Below, piece by piece: positions 1-9,616 of a DNA stretch of 20,224 nt. The stretch comes from Kipferlia bialata (Eukaryota; Fornicata). The stretch spans positions 24,837-45,060 of the forward strand of contig BDIP01000022.1 in assembly GCA_003568945.1 (NCBI GenBank), read 5' to 3'. Position 1 is the stretch's first letter. Every line of letters starts with the position of its first letter. The position numbers were made by a program, and so were the translations under genes. Under the pieces are notes generated by a model. That model searched no databases and was not told the DNA's origin. It saw only the letters and a list, made by a program, of their open reading frames with translations.

Positions 1-132
1 TTTCCCTCCCTCCCCCCCCCCCCCCCCCCCCCCACCCATCTCTAAGTGAGATGGTCTCATTACCCCTCTATCCCCCCAGAGTATCTCAGGTATGTCTCTC
101 TCACTCTCTCACCCCCCCCCCTCACCCCCCAG
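1..132. repeat. Poly-C tract and first intron seen of the NAR1 gene
   Basis: This stretch is pyrimidine-rich intron sequence. It holds an uninterrupted run of 22 C at 12-33 and ends with a C-rich acceptor just before position 133. A ten-base copy of the next exon's start lies at 80-89; it is preceded by its own CCCCCCAG and followed directly by GT. No coding sequence of the NAR1 amino-terminal part is visible here. Homopolymers of this length are prone to sequencing error, so the exact C count is uncertain. Confidence 0.7.
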
Positions 133-2838
133 AGTATCTCTGCCGTTGCAGCCACCAGAGGCATCCCATACAGTGAGGCAGAGCGGTTGCTGGCAGGTAC
201 ACACACTCTCTCTCTCTCCAGCCACCCCTCTCTATATCCTCTATTCGTATTCATATCCTGTACTTCACAACTCTCTTTATATATATATATACACACTCTT
301 ACCCCCCAGGCCTCTTCACCTCCCTGGGTGCCAGGTGCGTGCTGTCCGGTGCCACCTTCCAGGCCATGAGTGCATATCTAGAGGCAGACAGGTTCATAGC
401 AGAGGCCGGAAAGACAAAGTGAGTGGAGACCGTATATACATACCTAGTACATGCACTCCCTTGACTCCCTAGCTTACCCCTAGGCTGCCAGTTGTTGTCT
501 CCCTGTGCCCCGGTGAGGTTGTATACGCCACCAAGACCAAGAGGAGTCTGCTGCCATACATGAGTGACGTGCCCAGGTACACACATTCACACACACACAC
601 CTTCATGTATTCAATACGATATGACATGTATGAATGCAGACCATGCCCCCCCTCTCTGTGTATACCCTCACCCCAGCCAGCAGTCTGTGGCTGGCCACTA
701 CATCAAGGCAGGGCTGGTCCCTGGGTGCACAAGCCACATGTCCCTGCAGCCGTGCTTTGACAGGTATATATATATATACACTCACACATATGGATACTAT
801 ATATCATACCCCCCCCCCCTTACCCCCCCAGGAAGCTCGAGGCTGCTGACCCTGCCAATGTGTATGGGTCTACACCCCTGACCGACTTCACCCTATCCAC
901 AACTGAGGCACTGGGACTCATTCAGGTATTCATACAGACACCTATATGTGTGTATGGTGTACTACTCTACTCTTTATGCTGCTCCTCACCACCCAGGAGA
1001 GGACCGAGGGTGATGCATCCATCCCACCCTGTGACACTGTGGCTGTGGTAGAGGGGGGACAGGCAGAGATGGGCAGCGGGAACAGGTGGGTAGACAGATA
1101 CTCTATTGTATACGAACACTATCCCTCTCTCCCCCAAAATACGATTGTGTGTTTTCATCTGTACATTCATAACCCCCCCCCTCACCCCCAGCATGGGTGG
1201 GTATGGCGACATGCTGGCTGCCGTCCTGTCCCTCAGGGGCTGGGTGCAGGAGGGGGGCATGGGGGAGTGGCAGAAGGGCAGGAACATGCACTGGCTCGTC
1301 AGGTATTCATCAGTAGCTATATACACATATATGAATAGTAATGATCTGGCTAGTCAGGTACAAGTATGTCCATGTAACTCTCTCTGTGTTCATACACACA
1401 CACACACAAATATATACATATTTCTCACCGGCTAGGCACGTGTCTCTGACCCCTGACTGTCCCCTAGTCCAGACACTCGGCACAGACACACTCACCCTGG
1501 CTAGGTACATAGATATGTATATGCACTAAATTATATACAGTATGTATGGGTTGGTGTGACCGTCCTTTCTTGGCACAGACACACTCACACTGGCTAGGTA
1601 TGGTACTATATATACAATATACATATATAAGATATGTAGGTAGATATGTGTCATTGCGTGTGTCCTTTCTCTCACCCCCAGGGTCTCCTCCTTCAAGAAC
1701 ACTGTTAACCTGACCAACGCACTCAAGAGGAAGGAGAAGATACACATGGTGGAGCTAGGTACATACAGCTATTCACTGTACATTCACACACTACATCTCT
1801 CTCTCTATATATATTTCTATTTTCTTACCCCCAGGTGCCTGTCCAGGGGGATGCATCAATGGAGGTGCCCAGCTGGCCCCCGAGAGAGAGAGGGAGTATG
1901 ACCTCAGGACACTCAAGGTATATGTGAGAAGAGCATCACTGCATACTCTATATGTATGTGTGTGTATGCCCCTCACCCCCAGGTTGCAGGTGAGGTCCTT
2001 GCCGAGAGGTTTGGGTCAGGCACCGAGGACCAGGACACCTTGGACAGGGCTCTGGCAGAGGGGGCTAGGTATATAGTCTATGAATATATACATATATATA
2101 TATATAGAGAGAGAGAGTAGGACAGTCTAGACAGGGCACTGGCAGAGGGGCAAGGTGGGTGTATATGTATATTGTAGTATATATATATATATATATATAT
2201 ATACATAGAGAGAGAGAGAGAGAGAGTAGGACAGTCTAGACAGGGCATTGGCAGAGGGGAAAGGTGGGTGTATATGTATATTGTAGTATATATATATATA
2301 TATATATATACATAGAGAGAGAGAGAGAGAGAGAGCAGGACACCTTGGACAGGGCACTGGCAGAGGGGGCTAGGTATGGTTCCAATTGTTATACAAGACA
2401 GGGTCACTACAGCAGTATACTCTCTCCCTTCCCCATCCTCACCCAGGTCTGTCATTGACCGTGTGTGCATCATACTCTCTCTCTCCCTCTCTCTCTCTCT
2501 CCCTCTCTCTCTCACCCCAGGTCTGTCATTGACAGGGTGTGCACCGGTCTCAAGGTGGATGCCTCTGCCCTCAGAGTATCCCATGAGTCCAGGAGGGTGC
2601 TGTCCCCAGACGCAGTGGCAGCAGGGTGAGTGGTAGAATGTACATATGCTATATACATATATGGCAAGGTGATTATGTAAATTCATATATTCCTCTCTGC
2701 AATATCCCCCCCTCACCCCCCGTAAGACTGGGTGAGTGATGATATATATACCGTTATGAGTTCCTCTCTGCTACTATCCTCACCCTCACCCCCAGTAAGA
2801 CTGGTGTGCAGGTCAGTCTGGCAGACCTCCAGTGGTAG
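133..2838 (+). CDS. NAR1: NAR1/CIAO3-like iron-hydrogenase-like protein of cytosolic Fe-S assembly, 5'-partial
   Basis: Exons read 133-196, 310-418, 484-576, 677-763, 832-925, 997-1085, 1192-1302, 1436-1504, 1682-1758, 1835-1917, 1983-2068, 2521-2625 and 2796-2838. All phases agree and give the last 369 residues; about 100 amino-terminal residues, including the first cluster's cysteines, lie upstream. Family landmarks appear in order: SLCPGEVVYATKT (Cys codon 506-508), a serine-glutamine-glutamine segment, LQPCFDRKLEA (Cys 753-755), TDFTLSTTEALGLI, GGYGDMLAAVL, RVSSFKNTVNLTNAL and ACPGGCINGGAQL (Cys 1840 and 1852). These four cysteines are the expected ligands of the buried cluster. NAR1 passes Fe-S clusters to the CIA targeting complex in the cytosol. 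The PCFDRKLEA and NGGAQL blocks favour NAR1 over a catalytic [FeFe] hydrogenase. The protein ends DLQW. Confidence 0.92.
2031..2373 (+). repeat. Three extra copies of a NAR1 exon tail in an array of about 109-nt period
   Basis: The last 38 nt of the exon ending at 2068 recur at about 2119-2154, 2228-2263 and 2336-2373. Each copy ends in AAG or TAG followed by a GT donor. Between copies lie near-identical spacers containing TGTATATGTATATTGTAG, then (TA)n, then (AG)n. Successive starts are 109 and 108 nt apart, so exon tail and intron flank were duplicated as one unit. The third copy matches the exon more closely than the first two, which share changes with each other. Confidence 0.85.
2442..2550 (+). 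repeat. Duplicated acceptor plus exon start in the NAR1 gene
   Basis: ACCCAGGTCTGTCATTGAC at about 2442 recurs as CCCCAGGTCTGTCATTGAC at 2516. The downstream copy continues in frame into the exon. The upstream copy runs into a (CT)n tract after about 25 nt. Both carry a full CTCAC...AG acceptor. A further short copy, at about 2721-2730, duplicates the start of the last exon (2796) but has CG where the acceptor AG should be. Confidence 0.75.
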
Positions 2839-3097
2839 AGACATTACCGTGACTGGAGGGTAGATGGTGATGATCCCCCCATCAAATGGGTTTAGACTAC
2901 CGGAGTAAGGGGACACCAACAGGAATAGGCGGCAGGTGTATAGGGCGCTCCTGAGTCTGACATCCGAAACTGTTGGGCACACATAGTGGTATTTGTCAGT
3001 CTGTGTTGTTTGCACTGTGATGAATAGAACCCAAGTGGTATCAATAAGCCTAATACGTTGACGACCAAGGATACATTGAATGTGAGTAACCACTAAT
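2839..3097. other. Convergent 3' intergenic region
   Basis: The 259 nt lie between the stop codon of NAR1 (plus strand) and the stop codon of the BPI-like gene (minus strand). I see no open frame with splice signals, no clear AATAAA polyadenylation signal and no RNA gene. Both 3' untranslated ends must fit here. Confidence 0.6.
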
Positions 3098-6000
3098 CTA
3101 TTGATGCCTGCTGCTATCCGTGGGCATTGACGGTATTGTCCCCATGACACCCAGATAGGCTGGGTCGTACTTGAACACAACGGTGGCGTAGTCTATCTGG
3201 AAGTTGTACATGTACAGGCCTAGAGAATGAGAGAGGGAGTGAGGGAGGAAGAGAGCGAGAGAGAGAGAGACACAACGGTGACATAGTCTATCTGGAAGTT
3301 GTACATGTACAGGCCTAGAGGTGAGGTAGAGGTAGAAACCTCTATAACGATGAGCTGACTGGAAGTGTATAATAACACCCACCTCCGTGTGTGTGGAGGG
3401 AGTCCTGCACCCATGGCGCTATGCCATAGGCACCTAGTACCATGAGAGCCTGGGGGTCAGTGGTTCACATACATGTACAGCGATATATCCAGTCTGTTGT
3501 GTTCATACACTAGCATTGCATACCTGCTGTATGAGCATGTCCCCCTCTGGTGCCTCATACACCCCACCCTGTCTGGATGCATACTCCACCCCATACAGAG
3601 ACATGTCCATGTCCACCCACACATTGGAGTTGTACACAGCATGGGCTGCAAACTAAAGTGAGCCGCAAACTGACACAACGAGGCTAATGCATGGCTGATA
3701 CACAAGAATCGAGGAGAAAGAGAGAATATTGTGGGAGTTGTACACAGCATGGGCCGCAAACTAAGGTGAGGAAAGGGGGAGAGGTAGTGTAACTGACATT
3801 GGGAGTGATGCATTGTCGTACTGTGTATATGTTGCACTGAGCATGGCCAGAGTATATATCAGATATACAGGTCAAATGCATTAGGCAGACTCTAGCGAGT
3901 TGAAGTGACATATAGTATAGGAGACACACTTACCGTATATGTTGCATTAAACATGACAAGGTCCTGTGGCCCGCCCTCTATGCCCACTGAGATGGGGCCA
4001 GAGAAGGACACCTTGAGACCGGAGGGCAGGATGTCAACCTAGGGCATGAGAGAGTGGGTTGGTACTTCGGGTAATACTCAGTATCTACTGTGGTCTGGTA
4101 TGCCTAAAGGGAGAAGTAAATAGTAGGTATAACGATAGCAGCGGAACGCAAAGAGGCTCCTGCATACCTCTGGGTAGGTGTACCCTGGTGTCTCAATATC
4201 ATAGTATACACAAACACATACAAGACAGCATATACGACTCCCTGTACCTCTGGGTAAGTGTACCCCGGTGTCTCTGGTGTGTATGGGATGGACACACTCA
4301 GGGGCTGGTCTGGGGTGGGGTGGTATACATACTCAGGGACAATGATTCACGGTGGTGAAAACCACTCTACCGAAATAATAGTATAGACATTGGGAATAGA
4401 GTACCTGGATACTATCCAGTGGATAGTCCTCGTATCACAGTACCTATCGAATCATCGGATACATGTATTGAATACCTGGATAGTCTTCATATAGCTGTGG
4501 CACGCTGCTCTTGTAGTATGACGTGGTCATCAATGGTTGGAAGGTGGAGGGGACAGAGGAGGGGGTGACGGTGGCCTGAGGGTGAGGGTCTTGAGTAAAA
4601 GAGAGAGAGAGAGAGAGAGAGACCATACACACAGTATGTACCTCCAGGTACCCCTGCTGTGCATGTGCGTTGAACATGGACTCTATCACTACGGGGCTGG
4701 TCAGCTGGGGTGAGGATACAGAGAGTGGCAGAGAGTAGTAGGGTGTGTATGTGCGTGATATATGTACCTGTTGATAGTCTGCATCCCCTATAGGGTCATA
4801 CCCCTCTCTCTCTCTCTCCATCTATCTCTCTACTAATATATCCATATATACACTCTATACCTGCTGGTAGTCTGCGTTCCCTATCAGACTGGGCATGGGG
4901 ACAGGTGTCCTGTGGGGCAGGATACCCCGGTGGGAGGGGGACCAGATGGTGCCTGGGGGTAGAAGGGAATGATATACTACTCTCCATATGCAGTACACTA
5001 CTAGTACTACTCTACTATGATATGACCAAACAATCATGACCAGCCGGTGCCTGGGGGTAGCATTGGAGAGGCATGCTACCATATGTATGTAGCACTACAT
5101 GCCTCACACCTATCTCTGGCATTGTGAACGTGCTGTCTGATGTACTCAGCATCCCAGGGGGCACCCTGATGTCCACTATGAAGCCACTGCCCACACCCGC
5201 TATGCCGCAGTTCAGAGAGTCTGGGGGTGAGGAGGGGGTGCAAGGATATGGACATGTATTTCAGAGAGTCTGGGGTTAAACAATACCAATCAACAACAAC
5301 CACTCGAGCGTGGAAATGCCAGTTTCACAGCACCTACCCATACTCTCCATGACAGTCTCCACCACTTGATATAGAGCACACACCGTCTATGGAGTATACA
5401 TACAATACACTTACACACCTAGACTCTCCATGACCGTCTCCACCACCTCATAGAGGGCATCGGGTAGATAGAGGTTGAGCACATCAATGATGACACCCTT
5501 CATGTAAGGAAACAGGTACCCGTCTGTATAGAGTGGGAGATAGAGAGCTAGCGAGCGAGAGTAGAGACTGGGTACACCGATGATGACAGCATATATATGG
5601 ATGTTTAGGAGAAAGATGCAGATGAGTATCGCTATAGAGGAAGGGGGTCAGAGTGTTCGTACCTTGAATACATCGAATATCTCGTTGAACAGAGCCCCGT
5701 CCCCTACAAGGGTCAGGTCGATGTCCTGTAGGGTTAGGGAGGAGATGAGAAGATGAGTAACAGTGAGAAGAAACCGTCACATGAGACGTCATACCTCTTT
5801 GGTGAGTGTACTGACATACTTGTAAATGAACATAGCATACATACCTCTATGGTGAGGTCGAACTGGTCCAGGTTGACGTTGAAGTTGTCATACTGGTTCA
5901 CAGACCTGGGGTAAAGCATAGTAGTAGTGCGTATATGTATACATACATATATATACCACTACTTTCAAGGAATGTTGACAGACCTGGGGTGAGGGGGATA

Positions 6001-7555
6001 TCCGCCATGTAGTTATCTGCACTTACACAGATACATTAGCACAAAGGTGTATATACCACCACTCCATACATGTATGCCCTCATGTCTGTCTGACTGAGCC
6101 TCACACTGACAGTGCCTCTCTCTCTCTCTCTCTCTCTCCATATACATACATATATACATATTACCACCACTCACATGTATGCCCTCATGTCTGTCTGACT
6201 GAGCCTCACACTGATGGTGCCGGTCCCCTCTGCACTGGGATAGGGCCAAAAGGTGTCTACCACCTCCCAGGCAAAGGACATGTACACAGACAGACCCTCC
6301 ACGTCTAGAGTGAGCCAGAACAGCATGAGCAGATACGTAACATTATATATATATATGACACGTAAACAGACAGACCCTCCACATCTGGGGTCAAGGAGTG
6401 TACACAGAGAGATACTACAGTGTATATACACATGTATATATGTGTGTGTGCCCCAGCAAAGGACATGAGCATACATACAGACCCTCCACGTCTGGAGTAA
6501 GAGGGCACACCATACACAGGTATACTACACTACAGAGTATAGATATGTTATAAAGGGTCGTTATGATACACATATATACACATATAAACAACAAAGACAC
6601 CTATAGTACACTGTCCACTCACCCAACAGCATCTCCGGGACCCCTGTCTGTGTCTCTGGCACTGTCTCTGCTGAGAAGGCATCGTACTGGATGTCGGTCA
6701 CAGTCATCTGGGTCAGGGCATAGCTGAGGGTTAGAGGAAGGGGAGAAACCCAGAGAGAGAGAGAGATAGAATGATAAGACATCTGGGTCAGGGCACAGCT
6801 GGGGTGAGAAGGGGAGGTATATACACAGGGGAGAGAGAGAGAGAGAGAGAGAGATGTAGAGACAGAGTACAGCTCCCCACCTCATGTCTGCCACCAGTAG
6901 GTTATCCTCCCCGGTGATGTCAGGCAGGGTCTGGCGTGGGATGGAGAGAGGGATGGTTACAGTGTGGACAGTAACAGGAATACTGTTTATAGAAAGAGAG
7001 AGTGCGTGTGTACATATATACCTGCCCCACTGCGTATGTCATGACATACTTCACAGCCAGGGAGAAGAACCGGTTGAGTCCGTCCTCTGAGGTGGGGGTA
7101 GGAGAGAGAGAGAGAGAAGGAGATATATAGTGAATCGTGTACAGTCTCGGCAACACTTCTCTACAGGTATGTACATACGACAATATACTGTTTGGACCTT
7201 GGATCTTGTTAGCGGACCAAGAAGAGAGGAAGATAAAATCACAAAGTGACATACGAATATATCAGTGCAGCGAAGACATACCCAATCATAGTCACTAACA
7301 CACTCAGAATCCCATCTCTACACGTATACATGCCTACCCACCTGTGAATGTCAGTATGGAGCCAATATCACTGACTGTAGGGAGTGGTCCGTCGACATGG
7401 CATGGCTCTGTCTCTCCATCTCTCTCTCTCTCCTTCCCCCAGCTACCAAGTGACTCTGCTTCGACCACCGGTACATCATACAGAGGAGATCCCAACGCAG
7501 AGAGTACCATTGGACATGCTAGAACCAGCAACACACATATACACAGCTGATGCAT
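3098..7555 (-). CDS. Secreted BPI/LBP/PLTP-family lipid-binding protein
   Basis: Exons in transcript order: 7555-7342, 7086-7022, 6930-6881, 6723-6623, 6304-6175, 5905-5845, 5725-5663, 5523-5419, 5220-5110, 4952-4861, 4704-4642, 4575-4476, 4309-4248, 4038-3934, 3652-3524, 3449-3383 and 3219-3098, about 546 residues. The start has a signal peptide (MHQLCICVLLVLACPMVLSA). TULIP-fold hallmarks follow: EDGLNRFFSLAVKYV near the start, alternating strands such as VEGLSVYMSFAWEVVD and FNVNLDQFDLTIE, a helix with VVETVMESL, then LNCGIAGVG and a carboxyl-terminal barrel ending YMYNFQIDYATVVF. The family binds lipid or lipopolysaccharide outside the cell; in a bacteria-eating flagellate it could bind prey envelope lipid (inference). 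The exon 5725-5663 ends in phase 0, but the next needs one preceding base, so this junction is unresolved. The paired cysteines of mammalian BPI are not evident. Confidence 0.8.
3175..3320 (-). repeat. Near-identical 50-nt copy of the last exon's start in the BPI-like gene
   Basis: On the transcript strand, the acceptor CTCTAG and the first 45 or so nt of the last exon (start 3219) also occur about 96 nt upstream, at roughly 3320-3271. Only two or three bases differ. After the shared part the upstream copy runs into a GA-rich tract on the plus strand. The coding copy is chosen because it alone stays open to the stop at 3098. Confidence 0.85.
6061..6222 (-). repeat. 48-nt copy of an exon tail in the BPI-like gene
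   Basis: The tail of the exon ending at 6175 (encoding SVRLSQTDMRAYM) recurs downstream in the intron, at about 6061-6110 plus a short flank. It keeps the same ATACAT followed by GT at its 3' end. The copies are separated by an (AG)n tract in the transcript. Differences are very few, so the duplication looks recent. Confidence 0.85.
6280..6508 (-). repeat. Three copies of acceptor plus exon start in the BPI-like gene
   Basis: The segment ACGTGGAGGGTCTGT follows an acceptor at 6304 (the coding exon). It also occurs, each time after its own TTAC- or TGAC-type acceptor, at about 6398-6366 (with ATGTGG) and 6502-6470. The outer copies keep 20-40 nt of exon-like sequence, including the bases for MSFA in the farthest one, and then turn into AT-rich intron sequence. 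Confidence 0.8.
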
Positions 7556-7752
7556 AGCTAGTCACACCTAGCGAGAAATGGGGGACACAATTGTGCCTGG
7601 TCATCGTTAAACCCTTCAGTGAAAAACTGCCTGTACCCTTTTGAAAAACGAGACTGAGTACACTACGAACCATGCCCTCCATATCAGCTTGAGTAGGCTA
7701 GTCTCAGCCCATAGGGTGTGATAGAGTGTAGAGACACAGTCTGTGTGTTGCC
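7556..7752. promoter_or_regulatory. Shared 5' region between the divergent BPI-like and SMP genes
   Basis: These 197 nt separate two start codons pointing away from each other (7555 minus, 7753 plus). They must hold both promoters and both 5' untranslated leaders. I see no convincing TATA box or other named element. The microsatellite tracts that fill the introns nearby are absent here. Confidence 0.5.
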
Positions 7753-8254
7753 ATGAGCATCAACTTCAAATGGAGTGACCTACAGGGGAGCACGGCGATG
7801 CTGAAGGACTTCATACACCAGGTATGGGTGTCTATCCGGATATACATAGTACCATTCCAAAGAGTATACACATACTGGTCCACTCTCTGGTAACTGGTTG
7901 TTTTGAGAGGAGTGTGAATATGGTGGTTGGTATGTCCCTCTCTCATATATGTGTGTGTATCAAGGCACGTACTCATATCCAGTGGATTTGTATACTGTCC
8001 CTAACCTATCTAGGCCACTGTGGCTAGTAGTGATCAGTATTTGTGTTTGTATTGACTCTGGTAGTGTTTATATGGTCCCACATACCTATCGTGCCCGTAT
8101 ATACCTATTTCACCCCTCACTCTCAGGCCACTGTTGCCATCAATGACCAGGGTGTGTTCCCAGGGGGGGTGTCCCTAGACCTCCTAGAGTTGGGGTCTCC
8201 TCCCCAGTTCAACCTGAAGAGTCTGGATTGCATGTCAGAGGGTATGGGTCTCTG

Positions 8255-8289
<35 letters not shown>

Positions 8290-8493
8290 GTATGTATGCC
8301 TGTATTCCCATTCCCTCATTCTAGGCACTGCGTGTGTGTCCTTCATGCCCTTTCACACACACACACACACACTCTCTCTCTCGTTCTACCGTATACATAC
8401 ATACTAAGTATCCCTCACCCCAGGCACCGTGGGTGTCTCCTTCACGCTCTCTCTCACTCTCTTCCTCTCTCTTCCCTCACCCCAGGCACCGTG

Positions 8494-8525
<32 letters not shown>

Positions 8526-9616
8526 CCCCCCCCTAATTCTAGGCACTGTGGGCGTCTCCTTCACGCTCCGTGCCTCTGATCCAGTCAAGGTCAAGCTGAG
8601 TGCAGACGTCAACACTAGCCCATTTGCAGCGCATGACAGGTACAGCATGCATTATGTATAGATATTGTGGTGTATAGATAGCTCACCCCCCTCACACCCA
8701 AGGCCGAGGCAGCGTGCGTATGACTTCATTTATGCATACACATATATATAAGAATAAATTTTTATAAATGTATGTATGTATTGGAGATATATGTATAAAT
8801 ATTGCTTATACTAGGCCTAGGCAGCGTGCGTATGACTTCATGAATGTGGGCCTCGCCGCTGCCCCCGCTGTGATGCCCCTCTCCATCACCCTGTCCCACC
8901 TGTCATTCGATGTGTCGGGGTCCATCACAGTGGATGCAGGTATTGTGCACTATCATATGAAATATACTATCGTATGGAGTTGATCTTAATTGTGTTTGTG
9001 TATGGTACCTCTGTAACACACGTTCCCTGTCTCTATCTCTATATTTGTAGTTATCAACTATATATATCACACCCCATAGTACTAACTCCCACAGTGTGCA
9101 TGTTCCGTCTACCCCATCTCCCTCTCTCTCTCTCTCTCTGTGTATATATCTACTACTATATATATTCCCTTTCTCTTGAGTCTGCCTGTTCCGTGTCCCC
9201 CATCTCCCTTTCTCTCTCTCTGTGTGTGTATATATATACTACTATATATATATTCCCTTACTTCAGAGTCTGCCTGTTCCGTGTCCCCCATCTCCCTGGT
9301 CGAGGTCTTTGCACCCTTGATCTTTGGCCAACAGGGAGACCAGAAGGCCCCAGGTCAGTCTCTCTCTCTTCCTCTCTCTCTCTCTCTCCCTCTCTCTCTC
9401 TCTATATATATATGTCTCTCTGTCTCTCTCTCTCTCTTACCCTCAGCTGGCAAGGGAGTGTTTGAGATCCTCAACGATGGGTATATATCCAACCTGGAGT
9501 TTGAGACGTCCTTCGACCACTACCCCCTCTTCACACCCATGCTCAGAAGGGTCGTGGTGCCCATACTCAAGAGGGTGCTCTACAGGGCCCTGTCCAGGGT
9601 CGAGTTTGACATCTAG
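7753..9616 (+). CDS. SMP-domain protein resembling ERMES Mdm34/Mdm12
   Basis: Exons 7753-7821, 8127-8241, 8543-8639, 8815-8939, 9267-9353 and 9447-9616 join in phase to give 220 residues. The start MSINFKWSDLQGS matches the amino-terminal M-x-I/F-x-F/I-x-W pattern of Mdm34 and Mdm12. GVSLDLLELGSPPQFNL matches the conserved segment in which LxLG is followed by PP and an alternating strand. Later strands (VSFTLRASDPVKVKLSADV, MPLSITLSHLSFDVSGSITV) and the helical end (YPLFTPMLRRVVVPILKRVL) also fit an SMP lipid-transfer barrel. There is no signal peptide or membrane span. ERMES tethers ER to mitochondria and moves phospholipid. The protein is about one SMP domain long; I cannot decide between Mdm34 and Mdm12. 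Assignment rests on motif memory, not a search. Confidence 0.72.
8324..8575 (+). repeat. Four copies of acceptor plus exon start in the SMP gene
   Basis: The exon start GCACTGTGGGCGTCTCC at 8543 has earlier relatives at about 8324, 8424 and 8486, each following TAG or CAG. The copies at 8424 and 8486 have complete CTCACCCCAG acceptors. The intervening tracts are (CT)n and (CA)n. Use of the acceptor before 8486 would lengthen the protein by 19 codons in frame (GTVGVSLSLSLSLSPPLIL). Use of the one before 8424 would shift the frame. Confidence 0.85.
8700..8850 (+). repeat. Duplicated exon start in the SMP gene
   Basis: GGCAGCGTGCGTATGACTTC occurs at about 8707 and again from 8820. The second copy sits in the coding exon that starts at 8815 after CTAG. 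The first follows CACACCCAAG and runs into AT-rich intron after the shared 25 nt. They are 113 nt apart. Confidence 0.8.
9092..9300 (+). repeat. Three copies of exon start in the SMP gene
   Basis: A segment resembling CTGTTCCGTGTCCCCCATCT appears at about 9092-9122 (diverged), 9181-9211 and 9269-9299. Only the last continues into the exon 9267-9353. Copies one and two pass directly into (CT)n and then TGTATATAT and a CTACTATATATA spacer. Spacing is close to 88 nt, so exon start, (CT)n and spacer form the repeated unit. Confidence 0.85.

Noticed and set aside
2160-2340. A SINE or other transposon insertion in the NAR1 intron
   Set aside because: There is no pol III box, terminal inverted repeat or target-site duplication. 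The repeated unit is explained fully by the adjacent exon tail and intron flank.
2078-2716. A 212-codon open frame on the minus strand over NAR1
   Set aside because: It is made of Ser-Leu and Tyr-Ile runs from (AG)n and (TA)n tracts, lies antisense to the NAR1 exons and crosses their splice sites. It is an artefact of stop-free microsatellites.
133-2838. A catalytic [FeFe] hydrogenase
   Set aside because: The blocks PCFDRKLEA, CPGEVVYATKT and NGGAQL follow NAR1 rather than hydrogenase (which has PCTAKK-type and GGGQP-type blocks). The amino-terminal part is missing, so this rests on the carboxyl-terminal motifs.
6061-6508. A CRISPR-like array of short repeats
   Set aside because: The repeats are copies of splice-site-bearing exon edges of unequal length, with microsatellite spacers, in an intron-containing eukaryotic gene.
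7380-7445. A mini-intron in the first exon of the BPI-like gene (GT...AG around the AG tract)
   Set aside because: The would-be acceptor lacks the CTNAC...AG signal seen elsewhere, and the frame is open through the tract, so I keep it as coding.
8974-9465. A 163-codon plus-strand frame through the SMP-gene introns
   Set aside because: It is read through (CT)n and TATATAT intron tracts in a frame different from the coding exons, which match the SMP pattern.
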